DNA of 64,000 nucleotides, taken from assembly GCF_016811995.1 (NCBI RefSeq), contig NZ_CP069159.1, positions 2,170,001 to 2,234,000 on the forward strand, read 5' to 3'. Source of the stretch: Citrobacter sp. R56 (GTDB lineage Bacteria > Pseudomonadota > Gammaproteobacteria > Enterobacterales > Enterobacteriaceae). Position numbers and translations under genes: made by a program. This document shows positions 20,445 through 30,065 of the stretch, in pieces. The notes below the pieces were generated by a model, which was not told the DNA's origin, did not search any database, and worked only from the letters and a program-made list of their open reading frames with translations. Position 1 is the stretch's first letter. Each line of letters begins with the position of its first letter.

Positions 20445-20879
20445 TTAGCGAACAACCAGCACGGAACACTCCGCGTGACGCACCACGGCGGCGGCGTTGG
20501 AGCCAAGCAGATACGTGGTGATATCCGGGCGATGCGAGGCAATAATCACCATCTCGGCCGGTAACTTTTTCGCCATTTCCAGAATTTTGTCTTTCGGAGA
20601 GCCTTCCGAAACATGCAGGTGCACTCTGTCTCTGGGGATAGTGAACTTCCTGGTAATATCATCCAGCTGAGATTTTGCTTCGGCTTTCAGATCGTCCATC
20701 GCGGGTAACTCAGCCGAATACGCCAGACCTAACGAGGCATAGTAGGGCAGTGACGGGATCACGGTCAAAAAATGGACCTGTGCGTCGTCAATTTTTGCCT
20801 CCGCTTCGACATGGGCAATTACGCGTTGAGTTAATTCTGAATCTGAAATATCGATAGGGACAAGAATCATTCTGCTCAT
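20445..20879 (-). CDS. uspF: Universal stress protein F
   Basis: Single-domain Usp of 144 aa, E. coli length. N-terminal [10 protein letters not shown] and the C-terminal signature [31 protein letters not shown]-type ATP-binding loop are present. In E. coli it is linked to adhesion and fimbriae-related traits. An AGGAGG site lies just upstream of the start. It is convergent with the EAL gene. Confidence 0.95.
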   Translation of the reverse strand: MSRMILVPIDISDSELTQRVIAHVEAEAKIDDAQVHFLTVIPSLPYYASLGLAYSAELPAMDDLKAEAKSQLDDITRKFTIPRDRVHLHVSEGSPKDKILEMAKKLPAEMVIIASHRPDITTYLLGSNAAAVVRHAECSVLVVR

Positions 20880-20959
20880 AAAACCTCCTGTTTAAGTATC
20901 CGCCTGGATTCTACCCCCTAATGGCACTTTATGTATAATGACGGGAGTCACATTTTGTG

Positions 20960-21175
20960 TCATTTCAATTTCCGTTCCGGGAATTTTCCCTTAATAACGC
21001 CGTCATAAAATCGTCCTTTCGAGACAACGCTAAGAAAATGATGAAATATACGGGCGGGAACATCCTGATATTGTAAAAGTGCATCCGTTTGATGAAAGCG
21101 AATTTCCAGCGTGCGGGATGTTTCATCATAACCGACGGATGCAATGCGCGATGATTTTACAGGATGATGGTGCAT
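20960..21175 (-). CDS. KTSC-domain protein
   Basis: 71-aa protein with the KTSC fold: HPVKSSRIASVGYD at the start, a central LEIRF strand and the terminal YDGVIKGKFPERKL. KTSC domains are found in small proteins and fused to nucleic-acid enzymes; no biochemical role is established. The usual KTSC tetrad appears here as V-K-S-S. It lies between uspF and ompN, all on the same strand. Confidence 0.75.
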   Translation of the reverse strand: MHHHPVKSSRIASVGYDETSRTLEIRFHQTDALLQYQDVPARIFHHFLSVVSKGRFYDGVIKGKFPERKLK

Positions 21176-21300
21176 GGCAGGCGTCCTATATGACAGGTTC
21201 TTATGCCAGCTATCATCTATCAGTCAGGGATTTTTACGCAACAGATATATTGTTTTAGCAGAAATAAAACAGTGTTATGAAGGGCAGGGAAGGGAGAGTA

Positions 21301-21320
21301 GCCCGCTGTTTCCAGCGGGC
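21301..21320 (-). terminator. Terminator after ompN
   Basis: Perfect 8-bp stem GCCCGCTG/CAGCGGGC with a 4-nt loop directly after the ompN stop codon. The U tract is weak. Confidence 0.55.
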
Positions 21321-21328
21321 CGGTAGAC

Positions 21329-22462
21329 TTAGAACTGGTAAATCAGACCCAGTGCTACGATGTCGTCAGTGGCGATGCCGTTGTCAGCATAGAAGCTGTC
21401 GTCTTCGTCCAGCAGGTTGATTTTGTAATCAATAAAGGTGGACATGTTTTTGTTGAAGTAGTAACTCAGGCCGATTTCAGCATAATTTACCAGATCCTGG
21501 TCACCGTCGGTGCCCAGATCCTTACCTTTAGACATCAGGTAAGAAATGTTCGGACGCAGACCGAAGTCGAACTGGTACTGAGCAGTCACTTCAAAGTTCT
21601 GTGTTTTGTCGGCGATGGTGTTGTAGCTGTCACCATACGGGGTCATGTTACGGGTTTCGGAGTACATTGCAGCGAAATAGATGTTGTTCGCATCGTATTT
21701 ACCACCGACAGTCCATGCGTCAGCTTTGTCGCCGCCTGCAGTAGAGAATTCAACCTGCTCGTTAGTACGGTCAGAAGAGGTGTATGCCGCACCCAGGGTT
21801 ACGCCCATACCGAAGTCGTAAGAGGTGGAGATACCGAAACCGTCACCGTTGGAGTTTTTGATATTACGTTTGTCGTTACCGTTACCAGTACCTTCCTGGA
21901 TCTCCTGGCCATTTTCGTCAGTAACCTGGCTTTCGTTAGCGCCCTGGAACTGCAACGCGAAGCTCAGGCCGTCAACCATACCGAACATGTTGTTGTTACG
22001 GTAAGTGGCAACGCCGTTGGCACGGCCGGTCATGAAGTTATCCGCTTTGGTGTAAGAGTCGCCACCGAATTCTGGCAGCATATCCACCCAGCCTTCTACG
22101 TCGTACATTACGCCGTAGTTACGGCCGTAGTCGAATGAACCGTAGTCACCGAATTTCAGACCCGCGAAACCCAGACGGGTGAAGTTGTTGCCGTGGTCGC
22201 TTTCAGTGCTGTTGGTGTTAACCTGGTATTCCCACTGACCGAAGCCGATCAGTTCGTCATTGATCTGAGTTTCGCCTTTGAAACCCATACGCATATAAGA
22301 CTGATCGCCATCACTGCTGGCGTCGTCAGACATATAGTGCAGACCGACTACTTTACCGTAAAGATCTAATTTGTTGCCGTTGCTGTTATAAACTTCAGCG
22401 GCGTGGGTAGCACCTGCGGCTAACATGGCAGGAATAACGAGGGCCAGTACTTTTCTTTTCAT
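21329..22462 (-). CDS. ompN: Outer-membrane porin OmpN (OmpC/OmpF family)
   Basis: General trimeric porin of 377 aa with a 21-residue signal peptide ending THA-AE. It is 16-stranded, with the family stretches [36 protein letters not shown] (constriction loop L3 with PEFGG) and C-terminal GLIYQF ending in Phe, needed for BAM recognition. Position next to micC and the nifJ-type gene identifies it as OmpN (OmpS2 in Salmonella). OmpN orthologues are usually weakly expressed. The extra acidic insert near residue 190 ([15 protein letters not shown]) is a variable surface loop. Confidence 0.9.
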   Translation of the reverse strand: MKRKVLALVIPAMLAAGATHAAEVYNSNGNKLDLYGKVVGLHYMSDDASSDGDQSYMRMGFKGETQINDELIGFGQWEYQVNTNSTESDHGNNFTRLGFAGLKFGDYGSFDYGRNYGVMYDVEGWVDMLPEFGGDSYTKADNFMTGRANGVATYRNNNMFGMVDGLSFALQFQGANESQVTDENGQEIQEGTGNGNDKRNIKNSNGDGFGISTSYDFGMGVTLGAAYTSSDRTNEQVEFSTAGGDKADAWTVGGKYDANNIYFAAMYSETRNMTPYGDSYNTIADKTQNFEVTAQYQFDFGLRPNISYLMSKGKDLGTDGDQDLVNYAEIGLSYYFNKNMSTFIDYKINLLDEDDSFYADNGIATDDIVALGLIYQF

Positions 22463-22690
22463 CGAAATAATCCTTTAGTTTTTTTTAATTACCTGTGACT
22501 ACCCATATGAGGGAGTGAAAGCATGCTAAATGAGAAGTTCCGTAAATCGATAAGTATGAATTGTTACGTGTTAAGTAAAATCTTAAATAAATAATTCAGT
22601 TGAAATGGTGATAATTTTCGTGAATGTATTGGTGTGATATATACAAAATAAAAATTATACAAGCGAAACTTGTTGCGATATTCTGCGCGG

Positions 22691-22800
22691 GTTATATGCC
22701 TTTATTGTCACTTTTTGCTTTTTTCGTTGGCCATTGCGATGGGTATTTATTTCCCAGCGAATAAATTGACAAGCCCGAACGATTGTTCGGGCTTTTTTTT
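22691..22800 (+). ncRNA. micC: MicC small RNA
   Basis: Hfq-dependent antisense RNA that blocks ompC translation. It is encoded opposite to ompN in the spacer before the nifJ-type gene, exactly as in E. coli. The 5' seed GTTATATGCCTTTATTGTCA is conserved and the terminator (AAGCCCGAAC ... GTTCGGGCTT plus T run) is strong. The middle segment differs from the E. coli sequence as I remember it. A -10-like GATATT lies about 10 nt before the start. Confidence 0.92.
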
Positions 22801-22829
22801 ATCTGAAAGCTAATTTTATACTTTCAGGA

Positions 22830-25800
22830 TCACTCCGTATCACTCTTTTCTGCCTTCCCGGCTAATTGGGCAAGGAAGTCATAGCGTTTTTGCAGATCCG
22901 CCGCGGCATCTTTCCACAACTGCTCGGCCACTTCCGGCTGTTGGGTATTCAGGCGACGGAAGCGCTGCTCGTTGAGCAACGTCTCGGCCAGCGCGTCTGA
23001 CGGCGGGCGAGAATCCAGCGCCAGCGGTCGTTTACCTTCATCGGCCCGACGTGGGTCAAAGCGATACAGTGGCCAGAAGCCGGTCGCCGTTAACTGACGC
23101 ATCTGATCATGACTTAACGCCAGGTCGTAGCCGTGCTCTTCACACGGGCTGTAGGCAATGATCAGCGACGGTCCCGGATAAGATTCGGCTTCCTGAATCG
23201 CCTTCACCGTCTGGTTCAGTTGCGCGCCCAATGAGATCTGTGCGACATAAACATGACCGTACATCATCATACTGACGCCCAAATCTTTACGTGCCTTACG
23301 TTTCCCGTGCTCGCCAAATTTAGTCACTGCCCCCAGCGGCGTCGCTTTCGACGCTTGCCCACCGGTATTGGAGTAACACTGGGTATCCAGCACCAGAATA
23401 TTGACGTTTTCGGTCAGGCTTAATACATGGTCAAGACCGCCAAAGCCAATATCATAGGCCCATCCGTCACCGCCGATAAGCCAGATCGATTTTTCTACCA
23501 GCGCATCGGCATCGGTTAACAGCTCACGCGCAGCGTCTACATCTTTAAGATGCAGGCGTAAAGCGGCGACCTGTTCGCGGCGCACTTCCGGCGTTGCATC
23601 GGCATGCAGCGCATCATTTAATTCTGCGGGGATCTGCTCTGCAAACTGTTCCAGCAGGCGCAAAACGCGTACCCGGTGTTGATCCACCGTCAGACGGAAG
23701 CCCAGGCCAAACTCGGCGTTGTCTTCAAACAATGAGTTCGCCCATGCAGGCCCGCGACCATGAATGTCGGTGGTGTAAGGCGTTGAAGGCAGATTGCCGC
23801 CATAGATTGAAGAACAACCGGTGGCGTTGGCGATCAACATTCTGTCGCCGTACAACTGCGTCAGCAGCTTGATATATGGCGTCTCGCCGCAGCCGGAACA
23901 GGCACCGGAATACTCGAACAGCGGCGTAATCAACTGCGAGGTACGGATATCGATACGTTCCAGTTTGCTGCGATCAATCTCCGGCAGGCTGAGGAAGAAG
24001 TCATAATTTATTCTCTCCTCTTCAACGTGCTCAAGGCGCGACATCATGTTGATGGCCTTGATGTCCGGATTTTGACGATCTTTCGCCGGGCAAACTTCGA
24101 CACACAAATTACACCCGGTGCAGTCTTCAGGCGCAACCTGCAGAACGTATTTCTGACCGCGCATATCGCGTGATTTCACATCCAGCGAATGCAGACTGGC
24201 CGGCGCGTTTTCCAGGGCCTCAGGTGACACCACTTTGGCGCGGATGGCCGAGTGAGGGCAGGCGGCGACGCAGTGGTTACACTGGGTACACAGCTCTTCT
24301 TTCCAGATGGGGATCTCTTCAGCGATGTTGCGTTTTTCCCAACGGGTGGTGCCCATCGGCCAGGTGCCGTCCGGTGGCAGCGCGGAAACGGGGAGGGCAT
24401 CGCCAAGACCGGCGAGCATCGCGGCGGTGACCGTTTTCACAAAATCAGGCGCGGCGTCGGAAACGACCGGAGGACGATTCGCACTGCGCGGATCCACCGC
24501 CTGCAGAGGAACTTCGGCGACCGACTCACGGGCCAGCGCCAGAGCCTGCCAGTTACGCTCGACCAAATCCTGGCCTTTACTGCTGTAGCTTTTCGCAATC
24601 GCGCCCTGTAACTCCGCCAGCGCACTGTCGCCCGGTAAAATTTGCGTCAGGTGGAAGAACGCCATCTGCATGACGGTGTTGATACGGGCAGCCAGACCGC
24701 ATTCACGGGCAATTTTGACGGCATTGATGACGTAAAAACGGGCTTTCTTCTGGTTAAGTACCGCCTGCACTTCCTGCGGTAGCCGCGACCACACCTCATC
24801 GGCGTGGTAGGGGGTGTTAAGCAGGAAAATACCGCCCGGTTTCAGACGCTCTGCCATTTGATATTTATCGATAAACTGCACCTGGTGACAGCCGACGAAA
24901 TCCGCCTGGGACACCAGATACGCAGAGCGGATCGGCTGCTCACTCACTCGCAGATGCGAAACGGTCAGGCCACCCGCTTTTTTGGAATCGTAGACAAAAT
25001 ACCCCTGCGCATACCACGGCGTTGAGTTACCGATAATCTTGATATTATTTTTGGTTGCTGAAACGCTACCGTCGCTGCCTAAACCATAAAACAGCGCTTC
25101 GAGTTTTGCGCTGCCGGGAAGGGTGTTTTCAGGCAAGTGAAGTGACAGATTGGTCACATCATCATAAATACCTACCGTAAAACGTGGTTTCGGTTTAGCG
25201 CTGTTCAGTTCGTTAAAGACAGCCAGTACACAGTCCGGGCCAAACTCTTTTGAAGAGAGACCATAACGGCCGCCGATGACGCGCGGTAAGGTTTCGCGCT
25301 CACCGGCATTGAAGGCTTCGGCCAGAGCCGTCATCACATCCAGATACAACGGTTCCGCCTGCGCGCCAGGTTCTTTGGTGCGATCCAGCACGGCAACTAC
25401 ACGTGCGGATTCCGGTAAAGCCTGCAGTAAATGGCGAGCGGAGAAGGGGCGATACAGACGGACTTTCAGCACGCCGACTTTTTCGCCGCGTGTAAGCAAC
25501 TCATCCACCACCTCTTCACAGGTGCCGATCGCGGAGCCCATCAGAATGATGACGCGTTCGGCCTGCGGGTGACCGTAGTACTCAAACGGTTTGTACTGAC
25601 GCCCGGTGGCGGCGGCGAAGTCATCCATCGCCTGTTCAACGTGGTCGTAAACGGCGTTATACCACGGGTTGGTCGCCTCGCGAGACTGGAAGTAGGTGTC
25701 CGGGTTGGCCGACGTACCGCGGATCACCGGATGCTCCGGATTCAGTGCGCGGGCGCGGTGCGCATCAATTTCAGCCTGCGGCATCAGGTTGAGGATCGTG

Positions 25801-26354
25801 TCATCGGCCAGCGGGACAATTTTATTAATCTCATGTGAGGTACGGAAACCATCAAAGAAATGAATAAACGGCACGCGGCTTTTCAGGGTAGCAATGTGCG
25901 AAATCAGCGCAAAATCCTGGGCTTCCTGAACGCTGCTGGCACACAGTAGGGCGCAACCGGTCTGGCGAACGGCCATCACGTCGGAATGGTCGCCGAAAAT
26001 AGACAGCGCGTGTGTGGCGAGGGTACGGGCAGCAACATGGAGGACAAACGGGGTAAGCTGACCCGCCAGTTTGTACAGCGTCGGGATCATCAGCAGCAGA
26101 CCCTGCGAGGACGTAAACGAGGTAGACAATGCCCCGGTCTGTAATGCGCCGTGAACAGTGGCGATTGCGCCGCCTTCCGACTGCATTTCTACGACGCGCG
26201 GGGTGTCCCCCCACACGTTTTTAAGCCCGTCTCCGGCCCAGGCATCTGCCAGCTCAGCCATTGTTGAACTTGGCGTAATCGGGTAGATGGCGATAACTTC
26301 ACTGGTACGGAATGCGACTGAAGCAACCGCGCCATTACCGTCAATAGTAATCAT
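22830..26354 (-). CDS. ydbK: Pyruvate:flavodoxin/ferredoxin oxidoreductase
   Basis: 1174-aa single-chain NifJ-type enzyme that converts pyruvate and CoA to acetyl-CoA and CO2 with reduction of flavodoxin or ferredoxin. It starts MITIDGNGAVASVAFRTSE with YPITPSS (domain I). Two ferredoxin-type clusters, CTQCNHCVAACPHS and CTGCNLCVEVCPAKD, sit near 690-755. The TPP domain carries CSGCGETPY and GDGWAYDIGFGG, plus a further cluster cysteine at PCEEHG. In E. coli the gene (ydbK, also named nifJ) is induced by superoxide via SoxS. It stands alone, divergent from ydbJ. Confidence 0.97.
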   Translation of the reverse strand: MITIDGNGAVASVAFRTSEVIAIYPITPSSTMAELADAWAGDGLKNVWGDTPRVVEMQSEGGAIATVHGALQTGALSTSFTSSQGLLLMIPTLYKLAGQLTPFVLHVAARTLATHALSIFGDHSDVMAVRQTGCALLCASSVQEAQDFALISHIATLKSRVPFIHFFDGFRTSHEINKIVPLADDTILNLMPQAEIDAHRARALNPEHPVIRGTSANPDTYFQSREATNPWYNAVYDHVEQAMDDFAAATGRQYKPFEYYGHPQAERVIILMGSAIGTCEEVVDELLTRGEKVGVLKVRLYRPFSARHLLQALPESARVVAVLDRTKEPGAQAEPLYLDVMTALAEAFNAGERETLPRVIGGRYGLSSKEFGPDCVLAVFNELNSAKPKPRFTVGIYDDVTNLSLHLPENTLPGSAKLEALFYGLGSDGSVSATKNNIKIIGNSTPWYAQGYFVYDSKKAGGLTVSHLRVSEQPIRSAYLVSQADFVGCHQVQFIDKYQMAERLKPGGIFLLNTPYHADEVWSRLPQEVQAVLNQKKARFYVINAVKIARECGLAARINTVMQMAFFHLTQILPGDSALAELQGAIAKSYSSKGQDLVERNWQALALARESVAEVPLQAVDPRSANRPPVVSDAAPDFVKTVTAAMLAGLGDALPVSALPPDGTWPMGTTRWEKRNIAEEIPIWKEELCTQCNHCVAACPHSAIRAKVVSPEALENAPASLHSLDVKSRDMRGQKYVLQVAPEDCTGCNLCVEVCPAKDRQNPDIKAINMMSRLEHVEEERINYDFFLSLPEIDRSKLERIDIRTSQLITPLFEYSGACSGCGETPYIKLLTQLYGDRMLIANATGCSSIYGGNLPSTPYTTDIHGRGPAWANSLFEDNAEFGLGFRLTVDQHRVRVLRLLEQFAEQIPAELNDALHADATPEVRREQVAALRLHLKDVDAARELLTDADALVEKSIWLIGGDGWAYDIGFGGLDHVLSLTENVNILVLDTQCYSNTGGQASKATPLGAVTKFGEHGKRKARKDLGVSMMMYGHVYVAQISLGAQLNQTVKAIQEAESYPGPSLIIAYSPCEEHGYDLALSHDQMRQLTATGFWPLYRFDPRRADEGKRPLALDSRPPSDALAETLLNEQRFRRLNTQQPEVAEQLWKDAAADLQKRYDFLAQLAGKAEKSDTE

Positions 26355-26630
26355 ATGACACCCTTACATTGCGCAAAATAAAGGGACGCGCGAAACATCG
26401 GCGAGTCCTGTAGTTATGCACTAATTTTAGCAAACTCCGTCGGGCCGCATTTTCGCTTTTGTGTCCATGCATTAAAAAGAATGAAGTGTTTGATCAAACA
26501 GACGCGAAAAAAATTGCCAGAAAATGTAACCAGGGCGCATAAATGCGCACATTGCCTCTCGACGCCGCAGATTCCGCTGCCTATTATTTATGGCGGTGTT
26601 GTCCTGGGTAAATTTTTAGAGGGGAGAGAA

Positions 26631-26897
26631 ATGCGCGCAGCATTTTTGGTGGGGTGTGCCGCCTTATTATTGTCGGCCTGCAGTAGTGAACCTGTTCAGC
26701 AGGCAACGGCAGCGCATGTGACGCCCGGGTTAAGAGCGGCAATGTCCAGCTCTGGTGAGGCTAGTTGCGCCATGATTGGCGGTTCGCTCTCAGTAGCTCG
26801 CCAGCTTGATGGTTCGGCCATCGGCATGTGCGCATTACCCAACGGCAAACGCTGTAGTGAACAGTCGCTCGCCGCCGGGAGCTGCGGCAGCTATTAA
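26631..26897 (+). CDS. ydbJ: DUF333 lipoprotein YdbJ
   Basis: 88 aa from the ATG at 26631 behind a GGGGAGAG site. A lipoprotein signal peptide ends LLSAC with Cys at 17. The remainder is a DUF333 (haemolysin expression-modulating-like) domain with four conserved cysteines (SCAMIGG, GMCALPNGKRC, GSCGSY). The matching E. coli gene is at the same place. An upstream in-frame extension to 26481 is rejected because it lacks a ribosome site and would bury the signal peptide. It is convergent with hslJ. Function unknown. Confidence 0.88.
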   Translation: MRAAFLVGCAALLLSACSSEPVQQATAAHVTPGLRAAMSSSGEASCAMIGGSLSVARQLDGSAIGMCALPNGKRCSEQSLAAGSCGSY

Positions 26898-26908
26898 TCG
26901 CAGCCGAT

Positions 26909-27331
26909 TTACTGCACTAAATCTGACAGTTTATACGTTAACGTCTGTTCCGCCGTCGCCAGTGTCAACTGGTTGGCGGTTAAGTCTACCTGCGCACCTT
27001 TCCTGAGCATGGTGCTGATAGTGTTATCCAGTTCGTTTAACTGCGGATCGGCACACATCATGCGCGTCATCGCCATCTCTTTCACTTTCAGTTCGCCGTC
27101 AGACAGTTTGCCTTCGCCGGAGAAGCGATTACACATTTTTCCCGAAACCGTCATCTTTTCACCAAAACTGAGTTCCGGGGGATTTTTACTGGCGGGGAAC
27201 GGCTTGCCGTTAACGCTCTCAAGAACAAAACGGTGGTGCTGAAGCTGATCGCTGTTAACGGACACTTTGCTGTTACTCACACAACCAGCCATTAGCATGC
27301 TGAGTGCAACCAGCGTGACGATTTTTTGCAT
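26909..27331 (-). CDS. hslJ: Heat-shock lipoprotein HslJ (META domain)
   Basis: 140-aa outer-membrane lipoprotein with signal peptide and lipobox LMAGC (Cys17). The remainder is a META/DUF306 fold with FVLESVNGKPF, NRFSGEG and MTRMMC. In E. coli HslJ is heat-inducible and contributes to novobiocin resistance. It lies downstream of ldhA on the same strand, separated by a terminator. Confidence 0.95.
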   Translation of the reverse strand: MQKIVTLVALSMLMAGCVSNSKVSVNSDQLQHHRFVLESVNGKPFPASKNPPELSFGEKMTVSGKMCNRFSGEGKLSDGELKVKEMAMTRMMCADPQLNELDNTISTMLRKGAQVDLTANQLTLATAEQTLTYKLSDLVQ

Positions 27332-27414
27332 GACGGTTCTCTACATTCGATAATGGGGAATATTTACCATAATAATAATATGGTCAGATAAATCATTGGT
27401 GATTATCTGAAAAT

Positions 27415-27436
27415 GCTCCCCTGACGGCAGGGGAGC
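27415..27436 (-). terminator. Terminator after ldhA
   Basis: Perfect 8-bp stem GCTCCCCT/AGGGGAGC with a 6-nt loop, followed on the minus strand by ATTTTC, just after the ldhA stop. Confidence 0.7.
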
Positions 27437-27443
27437 GAAAAGG

Positions 27444-28433
27444 TTAGAACAGTGCGTTCGGGCAGGTTTCGCCGTTGGAAAGCTGATTCAGGTTCTGTAA
27501 CGTCGTTTCAGAAATGCTGATCAACGCTTCAGCCGTCAGGAAGGCCTGATGTCCCGTGAACAGCACGTTATGGCAGGCTGAAAGGCGACGGAAAACGTCA
27601 TCCTGAATCACATCATTCGATTTGTCTTCAAAGAACAGATCGCGTTCGTTCTCGTAAACGTCCATCCCCAGTGAACCAATTTTCTGGTTTTTCAACGCAT
27701 CGATTGCCGCCTGGGAATCGATCAGCGCGCCACGACTGGTGTTAATGACCATCACGCCATTTTTCATTTGATCAAATGCAGCGTGGTTGAGCAAATGGTA
27801 GTTCTCCGGCGTTAACGGACAGTGCAGGGAGATCACGTCCGATTCGGCAAACAGAGTGGGGAGATCGACGTACTCGACGCCCAGTTCAAGGGCTGCGGCG
27901 CTGGGATAGGGATCGAACGCCAGCAGACGCATGCCAAACCCTTTCAGAATACGCAGCGTGGCAACGCCAATTTTCCCCGTACCGATTACCCCGGCGGTTT
28001 TACCGTGCATCGTAAAACCGGTCAGACCTTCCAGAGAGAAGTTCGCATCACGGGTGCGCTGATAAGCGCGGTGGATACGACGGTTGAGCGTCATCATCAT
28101 GCCTATCGCATGTTCAGCCACGGCTTCAGGAGAATAGGCTGGGACACGCACAACCTGCAGCCCCAGTTCTTTTGCCGCATCCAGATCCACATTATTGAAC
28201 CCGGCACAACGCAAGGCGATGTACTTAACGCCATGCTTTTTCAGCTCTTCCAGCACCGGACGGCTGCCGTCATCGTTAACAAAAATACACACCGCTTCGC
28301 AGCCATACGCCGTTTTTGCTGTTTTTTCGGTCAGCAGAAAGTCAAAAAATTCAAGTTCAAAACCAAATTCCTCGTTAACCTGCTGCAAGTACTTCTTGTC
28401 GTACTGTTTAGTGCTATAGATAGCGAGTTTCAT
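27444..28433 (-). CDS. ldhA: Fermentative D-lactate dehydrogenase
   Basis: NAD-dependent D-2-hydroxyacid dehydrogenase of 329 aa that reduces pyruvate to D-lactate in anaerobic growth. The NAD-binding motif VIGTGKIG is present. The catalytic Arg (in NTSRGALID), Glu (in ENERD) and His (in GHQAF) are all there. AGAAAGTC lies before the ATG at 28433. The neighbours ydbK, also pyruvate-metabolising, and hslJ are as in E. coli; upstream, a diguanylate cyclase gene separates ldhA from ydbH, unlike K-12. Confidence 0.97.
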   Translation of the reverse strand: MKLAIYSTKQYDKKYLQQVNEEFGFELEFFDFLLTEKTAKTAYGCEAVCIFVNDDGSRPVLEELKKHGVKYIALRCAGFNNVDLDAAKELGLQVVRVPAYSPEAVAEHAIGMMMTLNRRIHRAYQRTRDANFSLEGLTGFTMHGKTAGVIGTGKIGVATLRILKGFGMRLLAFDPYPSAAALELGVEYVDLPTLFAESDVISLHCPLTPENYHLLNHAAFDQMKNGVMVINTSRGALIDSQAAIDALKNQKIGSLGMDVYENERDLFFEDKSNDVIQDDVFRRLSACHNVLFTGHQAFLTAEALISISETTLQNLNQLSNGETCPNALF

Positions 28434-28660
28434 AAGACTTTCTCCAGTGATAATGGCTTCACATTAACATGATTAAAATTATCTTACAAAATCTAAAAAG
28501 TAATTGATAGACATAGACATAATGAATAATTCTAGAGCATCTGTAGTCCATGCACGTAGCTCATTAAAATCAGATCGCGTTCTTTACTTTCGACACCCTG
28601 AGACAGCGCCACAGGCATTCGTTGATGTGATTTGGGTTGTTGACTGAGGGGGGAGGTGAT

Positions 28661-28684
28661 GCCTCCATTCAGGAGAATGGAGGC
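28661..28684 (-). terminator. Hairpin after the membrane diguanylate cyclase
   Basis: Perfect 10-bp stem GCCTCCATTC/GAATGGAGGC with an AGGA tetraloop, 17 nt after the stop codon of the GGDEF gene. No U tract follows, so termination is uncertain. Confidence 0.45.
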
Positions 28685-28700
28685 TGTGGCCAATCGACGA

Positions 28701-30065
28701 TCACACGGTACTTTGCGACATCAGTGCATGGGGAAAGACGACAGCCTGATTGCGCCCCTGGTTTTTTGCCATATAGAGTGCGCGATCTGCCCAATCAGCG
28801 AGTTGCTCGGCAGCCACCGCACAATCAACCGAAGAAACGATCCCCAGGCTGACAGTGATGGTTCGTGGGAAATCACCGTTCGTTGTTGCGGGGGTTGCCT
28901 GCTCTATCTGTTTTCGCATCCTTTCGGCAATATTTTGCGCACTTTCTGAATCACAGTCAGGGAGTAGAATCGCAAACTCCTCCCCCCCAATTCTGGCAAC
29001 GATATCGCGCTCCCGAACCAGATTTACCATTAATTCTGCAAGTTTGATAATGACTCTGTCTCCCTGCAAATGCCCCCACGTATCATTCACTGATTTGAAA
29101 TGATCAATATCGCAAAAAATGATACTGAGTGGCTTTTGTGGGTGAATACTTTTGATTTCATGGCTTAGCGAATTATAAAAAAATCCGCGATTAAACAGGC
29201 GGGTCATGGGATCGCGAACTGAATTCTCGTACGAAAGCTCATAGGCCTGGCGTGACGCTTTAAAGCGATGGAATATATCGGACATTAATACGGTCATCAC
29301 CGCCATTGAACTCAGGCATTCCACTCCCCGGGCCAGATACCAGCCAGCTGAGTTCATATAGGAATATTTAAATAACGTAGTAAAAATCAGTAGGTTGCTC
29401 AACGCCACGAGAGACATGCTAAGCCAGAACTGGTTTTTTAGTTGAGTCAGGCTGAGGATAAAGTACACGATACCTACCCAAAGTGAGATAAAAAAGCAGA
29501 TAACCAATCCGTGCCAGGGAAATAACCACTCGAAGGTGACAGGATCGATCAGTTGTAAAGACAGTGGCAGTGTATTGGTTGAGTAAAGAACAGCGACTAC
29601 CAGATGTAAAATGCACCAGAGGAAAACGGAACAAACAATAACTTTTTGATATTTTTGTTGGTTTTTTTCTTTTTTATATAAATATAGGGCGACGATAAAC
29701 AAACCGGTAGTGAGCGTTGTTCGCAGAGTATGTAATATAGCAATGTCATTAAAAATGATACTCTTAGGAACTGAATGTGCGAAATAAATGTAGAGTGCAA
29801 TAAATAAAAGTATCCCTGAACTATGAAACGCGCATGCCAGGGGCAGTAGATGTTTGTTTTTACGGTAGCTTAAATAATTCATTATCATAAAGCTACCTAT
29901 CTGGATGTACAGGGCACCCGTAAAAGTGGCAATGATTGGGTAGAGTGAAAGCGCGTAATGGTTGTTGTTTAAAGGCGTGAGCCACAGAAGCAAGAATGCA
30001 CTGATAGATAATAGTGAAAAAAGCGTTATATTATTTTTGTGTTTTGTTTGCAATGAAGTGATCAT
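28701..30065 (-). CDS. Membrane-bound diguanylate cyclase (accessory)
   Basis: 454 aa from the ATG at 30065 (a TTG at 30077 would add four residues; neither has a clear ribosome site). Residues about 15-265 hold seven or eight membrane helices, resembling a MASE4-type sensor. The C-terminal GGDEF domain (about 285-445) has an intact active site, IGGEEF, and the inhibitory motif RERD five residues before it, so it should be active and product-inhibited. The 5' half is strikingly AT-rich, unlike ldhA and ydbH on either side, which suggests acquisition. Not present here in K-12 as I recall. Confidence 0.87.
   Translation of the reverse strand: MITSLQTKHKNNITLFSLLSISAFLLLWLTPLNNNHYALSLYPIIATFTGALYIQIGSFMIMNYLSYRKNKHLLPLACAFHSSGILLFIALYIYFAHSVPKSIIFNDIAILHTLRTTLTTGLFIVALYLYKKEKNQQKYQKVIVCSVFLWCILHLVVAVLYSTNTLPLSLQLIDPVTFEWLFPWHGLVICFFISLWVGIVYFILSLTQLKNQFWLSMSLVALSNLLIFTTLFKYSYMNSAGWYLARGVECLSSMAVMTVLMSDIFHRFKASRQAYELSYENSVRDPMTRLFNRGFFYNSLSHEIKSIHPQKPLSIIFCDIDHFKSVNDTWGHLQGDRVIIKLAELMVNLVRERDIVARIGGEEFAILLPDCDSESAQNIAERMRKQIEQATPATTNGDFPRTITVSLGIVSSVDCAVAAEQLADWADRALYMAKNQGRNQAVVFPHALMSQSTV

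Noticed and set aside
26481-26630. N-terminal extension of ydbJ to 26481
   Set aside because: No ribosome site, and it would displace the lipoprotein signal peptide that starts at 26631.
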